NCBI GenBank assembly: GCA_963814975.1
Contig: CAWFFB010000010.1
Location: 186,001-250,000 of the forward strand
Source: CAVUXJ01 sp963814975
GTDB lineage: Bacteria; Acidobacteriota; Vicinamibacteria; Vicinamibacterales; CAVVIG01
Length of the DNA: 64,000 nt
Reading direction: 5' to 3'
The notes under the pieces are model-generated. The model was not told the DNA's origin. It ran no database searches and was given only the letters and a program-made list of their open reading frames with translations. The position numbers and the translations under genes are program-made. Positions within the stretch are counted from its first letter, which is position 1. The number at the start of each line of letters is the position of its first letter. Of the stretch, positions 1 through 8,512 are shown piece after piece.

Positions 1-1487
1 ACGGCGTGCGCGCCAGTGCCACGTAGCCGGCGGTCCCCGAAGGCAGGGCGTCGACCGGCCGCCGTTCCTCGTCGAACAGCGCCACGATCGGGACCCCTGT
101 GACGCGGGTGCTCGTGTAGCCTTCGAACTGATCTCCGGCGCCCTTCAGCGCGCCGTCATCCTCGATGCTGAAATCGGCCGCCCTTTTCTCGCCCCCGAAC
201 GCGCTCTTGCTTCGCGCGCGGCCGCGTTGCGCGGCCATGGCGGCCTGGTAGCCGGCCTGATCCACCTGCACGCTTTGAGTGGCTGCGGTGTCTTCAATGA
301 ATTCGTAGGGGACGCCGAACGTGTCATAGAGGCGGAACGCGGCTTCGCCGGAGAGCACACGGTCGGGCGTTTCGAGCGCCTTCGCGATCTCCGCCTTCCA
401 GCCGCGGCAGCCCTTCGGTGAGCACCGCCTCGAACCGGTGTTCCTCGGCGAGAATCGTCTTCTGGATCATCTCGCGGTTCGGCCGGAGCTCCGGATACGC
501 ATCGCCCATCTCGCGGATCAGAACGTCCACCAGCCGGTGCAGAAACGGCTCGGTCAGGCCCAGGTGCTTGCCGTGGCGCATCGCCCGGCGCATGATCTTG
601 CGCAGCACGTAGCCGCGCAACTCATTCGACGGGATCACCCCATCACCGATGAGAAACGTGGTGGCGCGAATGTGGTCGGCCACGACGCGCATCGAGATGT
701 CGGTCTCCTGCGCCGTCCCGTATCTCACGCCGGACAGCTCGCCGATGCGCGCCAGCAGCGGCGTGAAGAGATCGGTGTCGTAGTTCGACGTCTTCTGCTG
801 CAGCACCGCCGTAATCCGCTCGAGGCCCATGCCGGTGTCGATCGACGGGGCGGGCAGGGGTTTGAGCGTGCCGTCTGCGCTCCGGTCGAATTCCATGAAC
901 ACGTTGTTCCAGATTTCGATCTCGGGATCGCTGCCCTCGTCCCGCACGTAATAGATCTCCGAGCAGCGGCCGCACGGTCCGGTGTCTCCCATCTGCCAGA
1001 AGTTGTCGTCGGTGCCGAGCTCGAGGATGCGGTCGGCCGGCAGAAGCGACCGCCAGATGTCGTACGCCTCGTCGTCCCTCGGGATCCCCTGCTCCCCCTT
1101 GAAGATCGACACGATCAGCCGCTCCGGCGGGATCTGCCAGACGTCGGTCAGCAGCGCCCACGCAAAGGCGATGGCGTCGTGCTTGAAGTAGTCGCCGAAG
1201 GAGAAATTCCCGAGCATCTCGAAGAAGGTGTGGTGCCGGAGCGAGGGTCCGACGTTGTCGAGGTCGTTGTGCTTGCCGCTGACGCGCATGCATTTCTGCG
1301 AGGTCGTCGCCCGTACGTATTCGCGCTTTTCTCGCCCGAGAAAGACGTCCTTGAACTGGTTCATCCCCGCGTTCGTGAACAGCAGCGTCGGGTCGTCGCC
1401 GGGCACCAGCGGCGAGCTGGGCACGATGCGGTGGCCGTTCCTCTCGAAATACTTGAGGAACGACGCGCGGATCTCGTTCGAGGTCAT
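1..1487 (-). CDS. alaS: Alanyl-tRNA synthetase, 3' end outside window, one frameshift
   Basis: This enzyme charges tRNA-Ala with alanine in the cytoplasm. The N-terminal class II catalytic core is intact for about 362 residues. It includes the stretch RATTSQKCMRVSGKHNDLDN, the HHTFFEMLGNFSFGDYFK segment and DTGPCGRCSEIYY, all typical of AlaRS. Near position 400 the frame breaks: one extra G in 'gaaggcggagatc' moves the gene to another frame. That second frame then reads on without a stop to the left edge (EIAKALETPDRVLSG..., GYVALARTP). The start is ATG at 1487, just downstream of a TAGAAT box. The editing and C-Ala domains lie outside the window. The gene is essential, so the shift is more likely an assembly error than a real lesion. 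Confidence 0.95.
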
Positions 1488-1493
1488 CGTCTT

Positions 1494-1499
1494 ATTCTA
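1494..1499 (-). promoter_or_regulatory. -10 box of alaS, possibly leaderless
   Basis: TAGAAT on the minus strand ends six bases before the alaS ATG. Transcription starting at the usual distance would begin at or next to the start codon. No Shine-Dalgarno sequence fits between them. This suggests a leaderless mRNA, but the start site is inferred only from spacing. Confidence 0.4.
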
Positions 1500-1527
1500 A
1501 GAGCAGCGTCGCGGTGTGACCAGAAGA

Positions 1528-1713
1528 CTACTCGGATCCGTCGGCGCGGGCGACCTCGAGCCACCGATCCTCGCCCGAGCCGGTTACGCGGACCGTCCAG
1601 GGGTTGCAGCAGACCTCGCAGTCCTGGACGAAGCTCCCCGAGACGTCCGGCTCGATGAAGATCTCCACCTCTTCGCCGCAGTACGGGCAGGTCACGAAGA
1701 ACTGCCCGCTCAC
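1528..1713 (-). CDS. CPXCG-motif cysteine-rich small protein
   Basis: A 61-residue protein with an N-terminal CPYCGEE motif and a second pair of cysteines in the segment DCEVCCNPW. Together they probably form a single zinc site. This is the pattern of the CPXCG-motif cysteine-rich family, whose function is unknown. The GTG start overlaps the recX stop (GTGA), so the two genes are probably translated together. The length matches the family. I see no enzymatic motif. Confidence 0.8.
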   Translation of the reverse strand: MSGQFFVTCPYCGEEVEIFIEPDVSGSFVQDCEVCCNPWTVRVTGSGEDRWLEVARADGSE

Positions 1714-2171
1714 GGGCGCCGCCGATGAGCGGTGAGCGTCCGCATCACGCTGTCGGCCTCGAATCCCTGCGCGATCAGATAGCGATACAACTTCTGGAAC
1801 TCGCGGTCGTCGGCAATGCTGGTGCGGTCGCGAAGGCGTTTGGCGAGGGCGGCTTCGATCAGGGCCTGGTCGTCGATGCCGCTGAAGACCTCGTCGACGG
1901 CGCGCCGCGCGGTAGGCGGGTCGATGCCGGCGTGTTCGATCTGCCGCCGCACGCGCAGTCTCCCGCGGCGCTTGATGGTCGTCTCGGTCCGCGCGATGGC
2001 TTCCGCGACACGCACATCGTCGATGGCGCGCTCGCTTTTCAGGCGCCCGACGGCAGCGTCGATCGATTCAGGCTCGTGGCCACGCCGGGACAGACGTTGA
2101 CGGACCTGGGCTTCGGAAAGCTCTCGGCGGGCAAGCATCTTCAGGCCATCGAGATAGGCGGACTCGACCAT
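1710..2171 (-). CDS. recX: Regulatory protein RecX
   Basis: RecX binds RecA filaments and limits recombinase activity. The protein has about 153 residues and shows the tandem three-helix repeat pattern of the family: ARRELSEAQVRQRLSRRGHE, then DDVRVAEAIARTETTIKRRG, then DREFQKLYRYLIAQGFEADS. I chose the ATG at 2171 (MVESAYLDGLKML). The frame stays open to 2231, but the extra 20 residues are translated from a repeat-rich spacer. No recA is in the window. The stop overlaps the start of the downstream CPXCG gene. Confidence 0.85.
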   Translation of the reverse strand: MVESAYLDGLKMLARRELSEAQVRQRLSRRGHEPESIDAAVGRLKSERAIDDVRVAEAIARTETTIKRRGRLRVRRQIEHAGIDPPTARRAVDEVFSGIDDQALIEAALAKRLRDRTSIADDREFQKLYRYLIAQGFEADSVMRTLTAHRRRP

Positions 2172-2204
2172 CAGGTGCTTCCGAGGTGAGCGATTCAGGA
2201 GTAG

Positions 2205-2240
2205 TTCAGACTTGAGCCTTGAGACTTGCAAGGGTCAGGA
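2205..2240. repeat. Intergenic 'cttgagacttg' repeat
   Basis: The spacer between pilT and recX holds imperfect tandem copies of a word like 'gacttgagccttgagacttg'. Related copies lie at about 8515-8565 and 34785-34815, always in spacers or running into gene ends. Confidence 0.5.
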
Positions 2241-2241
2241 G

Positions 2242-3394
2242 TCAGGCCCCAAACCGCGTGATTTCCGGCGTCCCGCCGCCGACGACCGTCCTGGCCATCT
2301 GGTCGCGGCTGATGTCGCCTGTCGTGGAGATGCCCTGCACCTTCAGCTTGAACTCGTCCACGTTGCTGGCCCAGCGGAGCGCCTCTTCGTACGCGACGAG
2401 CCCCTGCTGGAACAGGCCGAAGATCGATTGGTCGAACGTCTGCATGCCGTATTGCGACGTGCCGGCGGCGATCGCGCCGGGGATGAGATGGGTTTTCTCC
2501 TTGTCCACGATGCAGTCCCGGATGAAGGCGGTGGCGATCATCACCTCGACGGCCGGCGCGCGTCCCTTGCCGTCGATCTTCGGCATGAGCCGCTGGGAGA
2601 CCACGGCCTTGAGGACGCTGGCGAGCTGCATGCGCACCTGCTTCTGCTGATGCGGCGGAAAGACGGCGATGATGCGGTTGACCGTTTCGGTCGCGTCGAG
2701 GGTGTGCAGGGTCGAGAAGACCAGATGGCCGGTCTCGGCCGCGAGGAGCGCGGTCTCGATCGTTTCGAAGTCCCGCATTTCGCCGACCAGGATGACGTCC
2801 GGATCCTGCCGAAGCGCGCTGCGCAGCGCCTGCGCGAACGACCGTGTGTCGACCGACACCTCGCGCTGGTTGACGAGCGACAGCTGGTCGCGATGGAGGA
2901 ATTCGATCGGATCCTCGACGGTCATCACGTGCGCGGCCCGTGTCCGGTTGATGTAGTCGATCAGCGCGGCGAGCGTGGTGCTCTTGCCGCTGCCGGTCGT
3001 GCCGGTCACGAGGACGAGCCCGCGCTCCTCGGCGGCGATTTTCTTCAGAACTTCGGGCAGCCCGAGCTCGTCGACGGTGCGAATCTGCATCGGGATGACG
3101 CGGAGCACCAGGCCGATGGTGCCGCGCTGCTGAAAGATATTGCAGCGGAACCGGCCGAGGCCGGGCACGCTGTAGGCGAGGTCCACTTCCTGCGTTTCCT
3201 TGAAACGCTGACGCTGCTGGGTGGACATGACCGCCGCGCTCATCGCGACGACGTCCTCGTGATCCAGCCGCTTTTCCTCGCCCACCGGCATGAGGGCGCC
3301 GCGGACGCGCATCACCGGGAAGCTGCCGACCTTGAGGTGGAGATCCGACGCCCCGTTGTCGACGGCCGATCTTCAGGAGATCGTTGACATGCAT
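2242..3394 (-). CDS. pilT: Type IV pilus retraction ATPase, PilT family, one frameshift
   Basis: This is a hexameric cytoplasmic ATPase that drives pilus retraction and twitching. The N-terminus MHVNDLLKI starts at 3394. One extra G near 3366 ('atcggccgtc') breaks the frame. Without it the protein reads on as AVDNGASDLHLKVGS, a PilT N-domain motif, giving about 384 residues. Further motifs are the Walker A GTTGSGKSTT (about residue 135), the Asp box MTVEDPIEF, the Walker B region ILVGEMRD and the His box GHLVFSTLHT. The C-terminus is longer and more divergent than in classical PilT, so PilU-like function is possible. No other pilus genes are nearby. Confidence 0.9.
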
Positions 3395-3503
3395 GGTTAG
3401 ACGTCGGCTTGGGCGTCAGGCGAGAGGCCTTCGCCGAAATCCGCGGGCGCTGTCAGAACCTGAAGCCAAGAGCCCGACAAGCCAAGCCCAAAGCCTGAAA
3501 CCA

Positions 3504-4481
3504 TTACCGTGCGCGTGCCACCTTCGCCGAGGGAGTCTCCCGGAGCGCGCTTTCCTCCTGGTACACGTACGTCAGCCAGCCGCGCCGATCGGGGACCTCG
3601 CCGTTGATCACCTGGAAGAATGCCCGCTGCAGTGCCTCGGTGACGGGCCCCCGCCGGCCCGAGCCAATCTTCAACTTGTCAATCGAGCGGATCGGCGTGA
3701 CTTCGGCCGCCGTGCCTACACAGAAGACTTCGTCCGCGATGTACAGCGCTTCGCGCGGGAGGTTCATTTCCGTCACCTGGTAGCCGAGCTCGCGCGCCAG
3801 CGCGATGACCGAATCGCGCGTGATGCCGCCAAGAATCGAAGCGGACAGCGGCGGCGTGAAAATCGAGCCGTCGCGCACGATGAACACGTTCTGGCCGCTG
3901 CCTTCGCTGACATTGCCGGACACGTCGAGCGCAAGCCCTTCGGAATATCCGTCGGCGAGCGCCTCCATCTTGATCAGGGCCGAATTGGCGTAGTTCGCTG
4001 TTGCTTTCGCCATTGCCGGCAGCGTGTTCGGCGCCATGCGCGCCCACGTGCTGATCTTCATGTCCACGCCGTTCTCGAGCGCGTCCTGCCCGAGGTACGC
4101 GCCCCATTCCCAGACGAGAATGGCCGCGTCGACCGGGTTGGGGAGCGGGTTCACGCCGAGCGTGTCGTAGCCGCGGTAGATGAGCGGCCGGATGTAGCAC
4201 GCCTTCATCGCGTTCGCCCGGATCGTCTGGAGCACCGCGTCGCGCCAGCCGGCGAGATCCAGCGGATATTCCATGCGATAGATCTTGGCCGAGTTCTGCA
4301 GGCGCGTCAGGTGCTCGTCCAGCCGGAAGCAGGCGGAGCCTTTGGGTGTCGCATAGCACCGAGCTCCTTCGAAGACGCCGCTGCCATAGTGGATGACGTG
4401 CGAGCCGATGTGAATCGTCGCGTCCTTCCACTCAACCAGCTTGCCGTTCATCCAAATCTGGCCCGTCCCCGGAAAACTCAT
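3504..4481 (-). CDS. ilvE: Branched-chain amino acid aminotransferase
   Basis: A PLP-dependent class IV aminotransferase that performs the last step of Leu, Ile and Val synthesis and their reverse transamination. The 325-residue protein carries the family pattern: HYGSGVFEGARCY near the N-terminus, the catalytic lysine in MAKATANYANSAL, and ALDVSGNVSEGSGQNVF followed by ILGGITRDSV, which binds the cofactor phosphate. The start is ATG at 4481, with an AGGGAG ribosome-binding site five bases upstream and a TAGAAT box at 4501-4506. It is a separate transcription unit between pilT and a kinase gene. Confidence 0.92.
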   Translation of the reverse strand: MSFPGTGQIWMNGKLVEWKDATIHIGSHVIHYGSGVFEGARCYATPKGSACFRLDEHLTRLQNSAKIYRMEYPLDLAGWRDAVLQTIRANAMKACYIRPLIYRGYDTLGVNPLPNPVDAAILVWEWGAYLGQDALENGVDMKISTWARMAPNTLPAMAKATANYANSALIKMEALADGYSEGLALDVSGNVSEGSGQNVFIVRDGSIFTPPLSASILGGITRDSVIALARELGYQVTEMNLPREALYIADEVFCVGTAAEVTPIRSIDKLKIGSGRRGPVTEALQRAFFQVINGEVPDRRGWLTYVYQEESALRETPSAKVARAR

Positions 4482-4667
4482 ACGTGCTCCCTCTCTTGGA
4501 ATTCTATCGTATCCGGGAAGATCGGCGTACCTGGGGGATCAGTGAATTGGTGAGTTGGATTGTGCAGCATTCATCGTGCGCGCGCGAGCCGCTCGCTCGA
4601 CCGTGCGCCAACCCGCGGATCCAGCTCGCCAATGCACGGATTGACCCGTGCCAATCGCGTGATCGCG

Positions 4668-5642
4668 CTACTGGGCCTCTCCGCAGAACGGGCACCGATC
4701 CGAGCGCGCGTGGAGGGGTTTGCGGCAGTGCCAGCAGAAGCGAGGCTGGGGCGTCTCCCGCGCTTTCAAGCGGCTTTGGATCTCCTGAACCTCGTCCGAC
4801 GCCGACTCGACAGGAGCCGCGGATCGCGGGGTGCGACGGCCCCAGGTGCCCCGGAACGCGAGGACGTCGTCCAGCAGATCGCCGGCACGCGCGTACCGGG
4901 CGTGAATGTCTGGTGCCATGGCCTTCAGCACGATGTCGTCAATCGCCTTCGGCACTTTCGGATTCTTGAGCCGTGTAGACATCAGAAACTCGCCGCGCAT
5001 GAGCCGATCGACGTCAGCGGGGGAGGGGGTGTCGTAAGGGAGCAGCCCCGTCAACATCTGAAACATCGTGACGCCGAGCGAGTAGATATCGCTCGCGAAC
5101 ACGGCCTTGCCGCGGAACTGCTCGGGCGCCATGTATGGCGGGCTGCCGATCACCGTCGTGCCATGCGCGGCAATCTCGAGGAAGCGCGAGGTCCCGAAAT
5201 CGGCAACCTTGACCATGCCGCTGCCGGTCACGAGGACGTTCGACGGCCGCAGGTCCCGATGGAGCACGCCGTGCCTATGGGCGTGGTCGACGGCGTTGCA
5301 GATCTGGCACGTGTAGTCGAGCGCCGCCGCCACGTCCAGCGCGCCGTCGCGCGCGATGATCGATTCGAGCGTCTCGCCCGGCACGAACTCCATCACGATG
5401 AAGAAGACGTTCTCCTGCTTCTCCGCAGTGAGGATCGTGACGATGTTCGGGTGGTTCAGCGTCGCGAGCAGCCGCGGCTCGCGCAGCAGCTCGCCGAAAT
5501 CGAGGCTCTGTTTGTGAGGAACTTTGAGCGCGACCTTCTTGTCGATCCAGGTGTCTTCGGCAAGATACACGGTGCCGAAGCCGCCACTGCCGATCGTCGA
5601 GAGGATCTTGTACTTGCCGATGATCTGCCCGCGGAAGAACAT
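4668..5642 (-). CDS. Soluble Ser/Thr protein kinase with C-terminal zinc ribbon
   Basis: A Hanks-type kinase of 324 residues. The glycine loop is GSGGFGTVYL, the ATP lysine lies in VALKVP (residue 40), the catalytic loop is HRDLRPSN, the metal-binding motif is VADFG, and PYMAPEQF follows. All catalytic residues are present, although the usual HRDLKPEN lysine is an arginine. There is no membrane segment. The tail has two CxxC pairs (CWHCRKP, CPFCGE), which form a zinc ribbon. I chose ATG 5642 (MFFRGQIIGKYKIL) because the open frame upstream only translates a repeat. A TATACT box lies at 5655-5660. Its substrates are unknown. Confidence 0.88.
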   Translation of the reverse strand: MFFRGQIIGKYKILSTIGSGGFGTVYLAEDTWIDKKVALKVPHKQSLDFGELLREPRLLATLNHPNIVTILTAEKQENVFFIVMEFVPGETLESIIARDGALDVAAALDYTCQICNAVDHAHRHGVLHRDLRPSNVLVTGSGMVKVADFGTSRFLEIAAHGTTVIGSPPYMAPEQFRGKAVFASDIYSLGVTMFQMLTGLLPYDTPSPADVDRLMRGEFLMSTRLKNPKVPKAIDDIVLKAMAPDIHARYARAGDLLDDVLAFRGTWGRRTPRSAAPVESASDEVQEIQSRLKARETPQPRFCWHCRKPLHARSDRCPFCGEAQ

Positions 5643-5667
5643 GGACGCGCCGCGAGTATAGCATCCG

Positions 5668-5856
5668 AAAATCGAGGTGCTGAGGTGCATAGGGGTGCAT
5701 AGGGTGCTGAGGTACATGAGGTGCTGAGGTGCGGCGGTGCTGAGCGCGCTTAGGGTGCGGAGGTGCTTGAGTGCGGCGCGTCTTGGCCGTGGCCCAGCAC
5801 CTTGCACCTCGCACCTCCGCACCCTAGCCCCTCTGCACCCTGGCCCCCCTCCGCAC
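5668..5856. repeat. Intergenic 'ggtgctgaggtgc' repeat array with inverted half
   Basis: About 190 bp of degenerate short repeats. The left part reads gaggtgctgaggtgcatagg with many variants. The right part carries complementary words such as cagcaccttgcacctc and cacctccgcacc. The two halves could fold into a long imperfect hairpin. The array separates the divergent kinase and rsmE genes. Confidence 0.6.
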
Positions 5857-5858
5857 CT

Positions 5859-5864
5859 TATAAT
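5859..5864 (+). promoter_or_regulatory. -10 box of rsmE
   Basis: A perfect TATAAT ends eight bases before the GTG start of rsmE. There is no ribosome-binding site between them, so a leaderless transcript is likely. The -35 region would fall inside the repeat array. Confidence 0.5.
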
Positions 5865-5872
5865 CCCGTCCC

Positions 5873-6613
5873 GTGCACAGGTTTTTCGCGCCCGCGCTGG
5901 ATCCGGGTGACGAAACGGTCATGCTGCCGAAGGACGAAGGCGAACACCTGACGCGGGTGCTGCGGCTTGGCGTCGGCGACACGGTGGCGATCTTCGACGG
6001 CCGCGGCCACGAGTTTCTGGCGCGCGTCGCCAGTGCCTCGCGCCGCGACGTGCGCGTCCAGTTGCTGTCGCGTGTCGAGCCTGCCGCGGAACCGCCGGTC
6101 CCGCTCACGCTGGCGCAGGCCGTCCTGAAGGCCGACAAGATGGACGAGGTGGTGCGCGACGCAGTGATGCTCGGCGTCGCCGCCGTGCAGCCGCTCATCA
6201 CCAAGCGCAGCGAGACGACCGTGGCGGCTCTTATGCGCGGGGCGCGGCGCGACCGCTGGATCCGCGTGGCGCTCGCCTCGGTGAAGCAGTCCCGGCGGGC
6301 GACGCTCCCGGACGTCCGGAGTCCGCTGACGCTCGAGGCCTACCTGAACGAGCCGCGCCCGCCTCTCAACCTGATGTTCGTCGAGCCGGGCGCCGGTGCG
6401 AGCGCCCCGACCCTCGCGGTCCTCCGGGGCCGGCCCGTGCCGTCCGACGCCGCCATTCTGGTGGGCCCCGAAGGCGGGTGGGACGAGGAAGAGTGGACGG
6501 CCGCGCTGGCCAGAGGCGTGGAGCTCGTGACCCTTGGCCATCGAACGTTGCGGGCCGACGCGGTGCCAATCGCCGCGATCAGCATCCTGCAATTCTTGTG
6601 GGACGGGGGCTGA
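5873..6613 (+). CDS. rsmE: 16S rRNA (uracil1498-N3)-methyltransferase
   Basis: A SPOUT-fold methyltransferase that modifies U1498 of 16S rRNA. The 246-residue protein begins MHRFFAPALDPGD, which matches the short PUA-like N-terminal domain. It has VLKADKMDEVVRDAVMLGV, where the family usually reads KGDKMD..VQKATELGV. It also has the S-adenosylmethionine-loop motif ILVGPEGGWDEEEW, and ends in LGHRTLRADAVPIAAISIL, the SPOUT knot. The start is GTG. It converges with the next gene, leaving only three bases between the stops. Confidence 0.9.
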   Translation: MHRFFAPALDPGDETVMLPKDEGEHLTRVLRLGVGDTVAIFDGRGHEFLARVASASRRDVRVQLLSRVEPAAEPPVPLTLAQAVLKADKMDEVVRDAVMLGVAAVQPLITKRSETTVAALMRGARRDRWIRVALASVKQSRRATLPDVRSPLTLEAYLNEPRPPLNLMFVEPGAGASAPTLAVLRGRPVPSDAAILVGPEGGWDEEEWTAALARGVELVTLGHRTLRADAVPIAAISILQFLWDGG

Positions 6614-6616
6614 GGA

Positions 6617-8425
6617 TCAGCGGGGCGACGCCACACTGAAGCTCTGGGTCCGAACTTCGGCATCGCCAAGTCTGACTCGCGTCGCGCCGCCGCGGTGCTG
6701 TTCGAGAAAGGCCGGCTCGAACCACTCGCCCTGTTCCGCGGGATCGATAGTCGCGACGTAGTAGTCGCCCGGCGGGAGACCCCGCAGCTGGAACGTTCCC
6801 GTCTGGTCGGGCCGGGCGGTCACAATCTGGCGGGCCTGCGGCCGCCACAAGGCTGAATCGGCTGGGAACGCCAGCACGGTGTATTGGGTGGCCGGGAGGC
6901 CCTGCGCGTCGGTGATGGTGCCGATGATCTCCGATTGCCTGTCGGTGAACGTCACCTCGACGCCGGTGACCTTGTCGCCTGCCCCGACCTCGAACGGTGC
7001 GTCGATCGTCTCTCGTCCGTCGACCACCGCCGACTTGAGGGACCAGCTGCCCGGCGCCTGGGAGCGAAGCCACAGCGCTCCTGCCGGAACACCGACAAGC
7101 AGGAATGTGCCGTCCTGTTCGATGCGCGCGGTCGAGTTCGGACCCATCTCGGAACGATCGACGAGCGATGCGATGATCCGAAACTGGTTAATCTGGGGTG
7201 GCTGCGTCGGCCGGCTGGCCTGGAATGTCACCCTGCCGCTGATGGTCGCGCCCATCGCAAGCGCGACATGCAGATCGTTGATGTCGCCGTTGACCGTCAG
7301 TGGCAGCAATGCGAACTGGGGAGGCACGTAGATGCCGTCGCGGCCGCGCGGTCCGTCGCCACGTGCGCGGAGAACGTAGCGGCCCGGCGGCACGTTGACG
7401 AGGGAGAATGTGCCGTCGTCCTGAAGGCGACTCTGGTAGCTGCCACCCAACGGCCCGCCGTTGCGTCCTTTTGCGCCTTCCGGTATCAGGTTGACATTGC
7501 CCGCCGACGCCGCCGACCCGTCGGCGTTCGCCACCCGTCCAGAGATTCTGGACGCACGCACGAGCAGGACGTTGAAATCGATGCCGGCGACCTCAGCCGC
7601 CAGTCCGATCCTCACCCCGCGCGCCTCGCTCACCGAAGGGACACCGGGAAAGAACGTGGGCGCGTACGCATCATGCTCGAGATCGCCTCCTCCGTCGGCA
7701 GCCGTCGGCCCACCCAGCCCCCGCCCGAGGTAGACGCCCGGCCTCATCAACGCCGCGGGCCCCCGGCCCGTTGGGCCGCCAGGATTCCGCGCGATCGCGC
7801 TGATATAGTACTCACCGGGGTTGAGGCCCCACACCCGATACTCGCCCCGGTCGTCGGTTTGCGCCGTCCCGGCCGTCACGAGCTGGCGCATGCCCTGACC
7901 GTACTGATAGAGGCCCACCCGCACAGCGGCTCCCGGCAGCGGATCGCCGTTCTCGTCATAAACGTGGCCCGTGATCGCGCTGCCGCGTGGCAGCCGGAAA
8001 TCAACTGCTTTCAAATCCTGACCATCGGCGACCTGGAGCGGTGTGCCGGCCTGGAGCGGCCGGCGCTGGCCGAACGACAGCCTGACGTAACCGGCCTTGG
8101 ATGCGGTAACGGTGTAACGGCCGGAGGGCAGGCCGGTGAACTCGAATGCGCCGGAATTGTCGGTCAGGACGGTGCGCCCGCCGGGAAGCTCGGGCGCGGT
8201 GAGCCCGACCAGGGCGCGGCTGATCGGACGGCCGTTATCGGCGCCGAGCACGCGTCCGGCGATTCGGCCAGAGGAGGCCCCGCGCTTGCCACTCGTCTGC
8301 GCCGGGGTGTCGCGCACGGCCTGCGACAGCACAGGGGCTGCTGCCGCAGCCAGTACGAGCCCCGTCATCAACATGGCGCCCATGCCCCGGGTCGAAGCAC
8401 GAGACACTATGCTCAGGCGAGACAT
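6617..8425 (-). CDS. Secreted protein with carboxypeptidase-regulatory-like repeats
   Basis: A 602-residue exported protein. The N-terminus has a positive stretch and a hydrophobic segment ending near VLSQA, a probable signal peptide. The rest holds several beta-sandwich domains of the carboxypeptidase regulatory-like type, each with a pattern such as GRVLGADNGRPISRALV, FEFTGLPSGRYTVTASKAGY or FQLRGLPPGDYYVA. At least five copies can be counted by the G-LPPG-Y motif. There is no catalytic domain. Such proteins are expanded in acidobacteria, but their role (cell-surface binding or scaffolding) is unproven. It lies alone between rsmE and prmA. Confidence 0.8.
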   Translation of the reverse strand: MSRLSIVSRASTRGMGAMLMTGLVLAAAAAPVLSQAVRDTPAQTSGKRGASSGRIAGRVLGADNGRPISRALVGLTAPELPGGRTVLTDNSGAFEFTGLPSGRYTVTASKAGYVRLSFGQRRPLQAGTPLQVADGQDLKAVDFRLPRGSAITGHVYDENGDPLPGAAVRVGLYQYGQGMRQLVTAGTAQTDDRGEYRVWGLNPGEYYISAIARNPGGPTGRGPAALMRPGVYLGRGLGGPTAADGGGDLEHDAYAPTFFPGVPSVSEARGVRIGLAAEVAGIDFNVLLVRASRISGRVANADGSAASAGNVNLIPEGAKGRNGGPLGGSYQSRLQDDGTFSLVNVPPGRYVLRARGDGPRGRDGIYVPPQFALLPLTVNGDINDLHVALAMGATISGRVTFQASRPTQPPQINQFRIIASLVDRSEMGPNSTARIEQDGTFLLVGVPAGALWLRSQAPGSWSLKSAVVDGRETIDAPFEVGAGDKVTGVEVTFTDRQSEIIGTITDAQGLPATQYTVLAFPADSALWRPQARQIVTARPDQTGTFQLRGLPPGDYYVATIDPAEQGEWFEPAFLEQHRGGATRVRLGDAEVRTQSFSVASPR

Positions 8426-8512
8426 ATGATCATTAGACTCGAAAATCCGGCGGAAGGTTTACTGGAGCCCTGGGCACTTGGGCGCTGGGCTCCAGGCTAT
8501 GGGCCTCAGGTT

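Noticed and set aside
438..1658. Long plus-strand open frame (406 codons) opposite alaS
   Set aside because: It is antisense to conserved alaS sequence and rich in Arg/Val/His, typical of high-GC shadow frames.
5668..5856. CRISPR array
   Set aside because: The repeats are short, degenerate and without unique spacers of constant length, and no cas genes are present.
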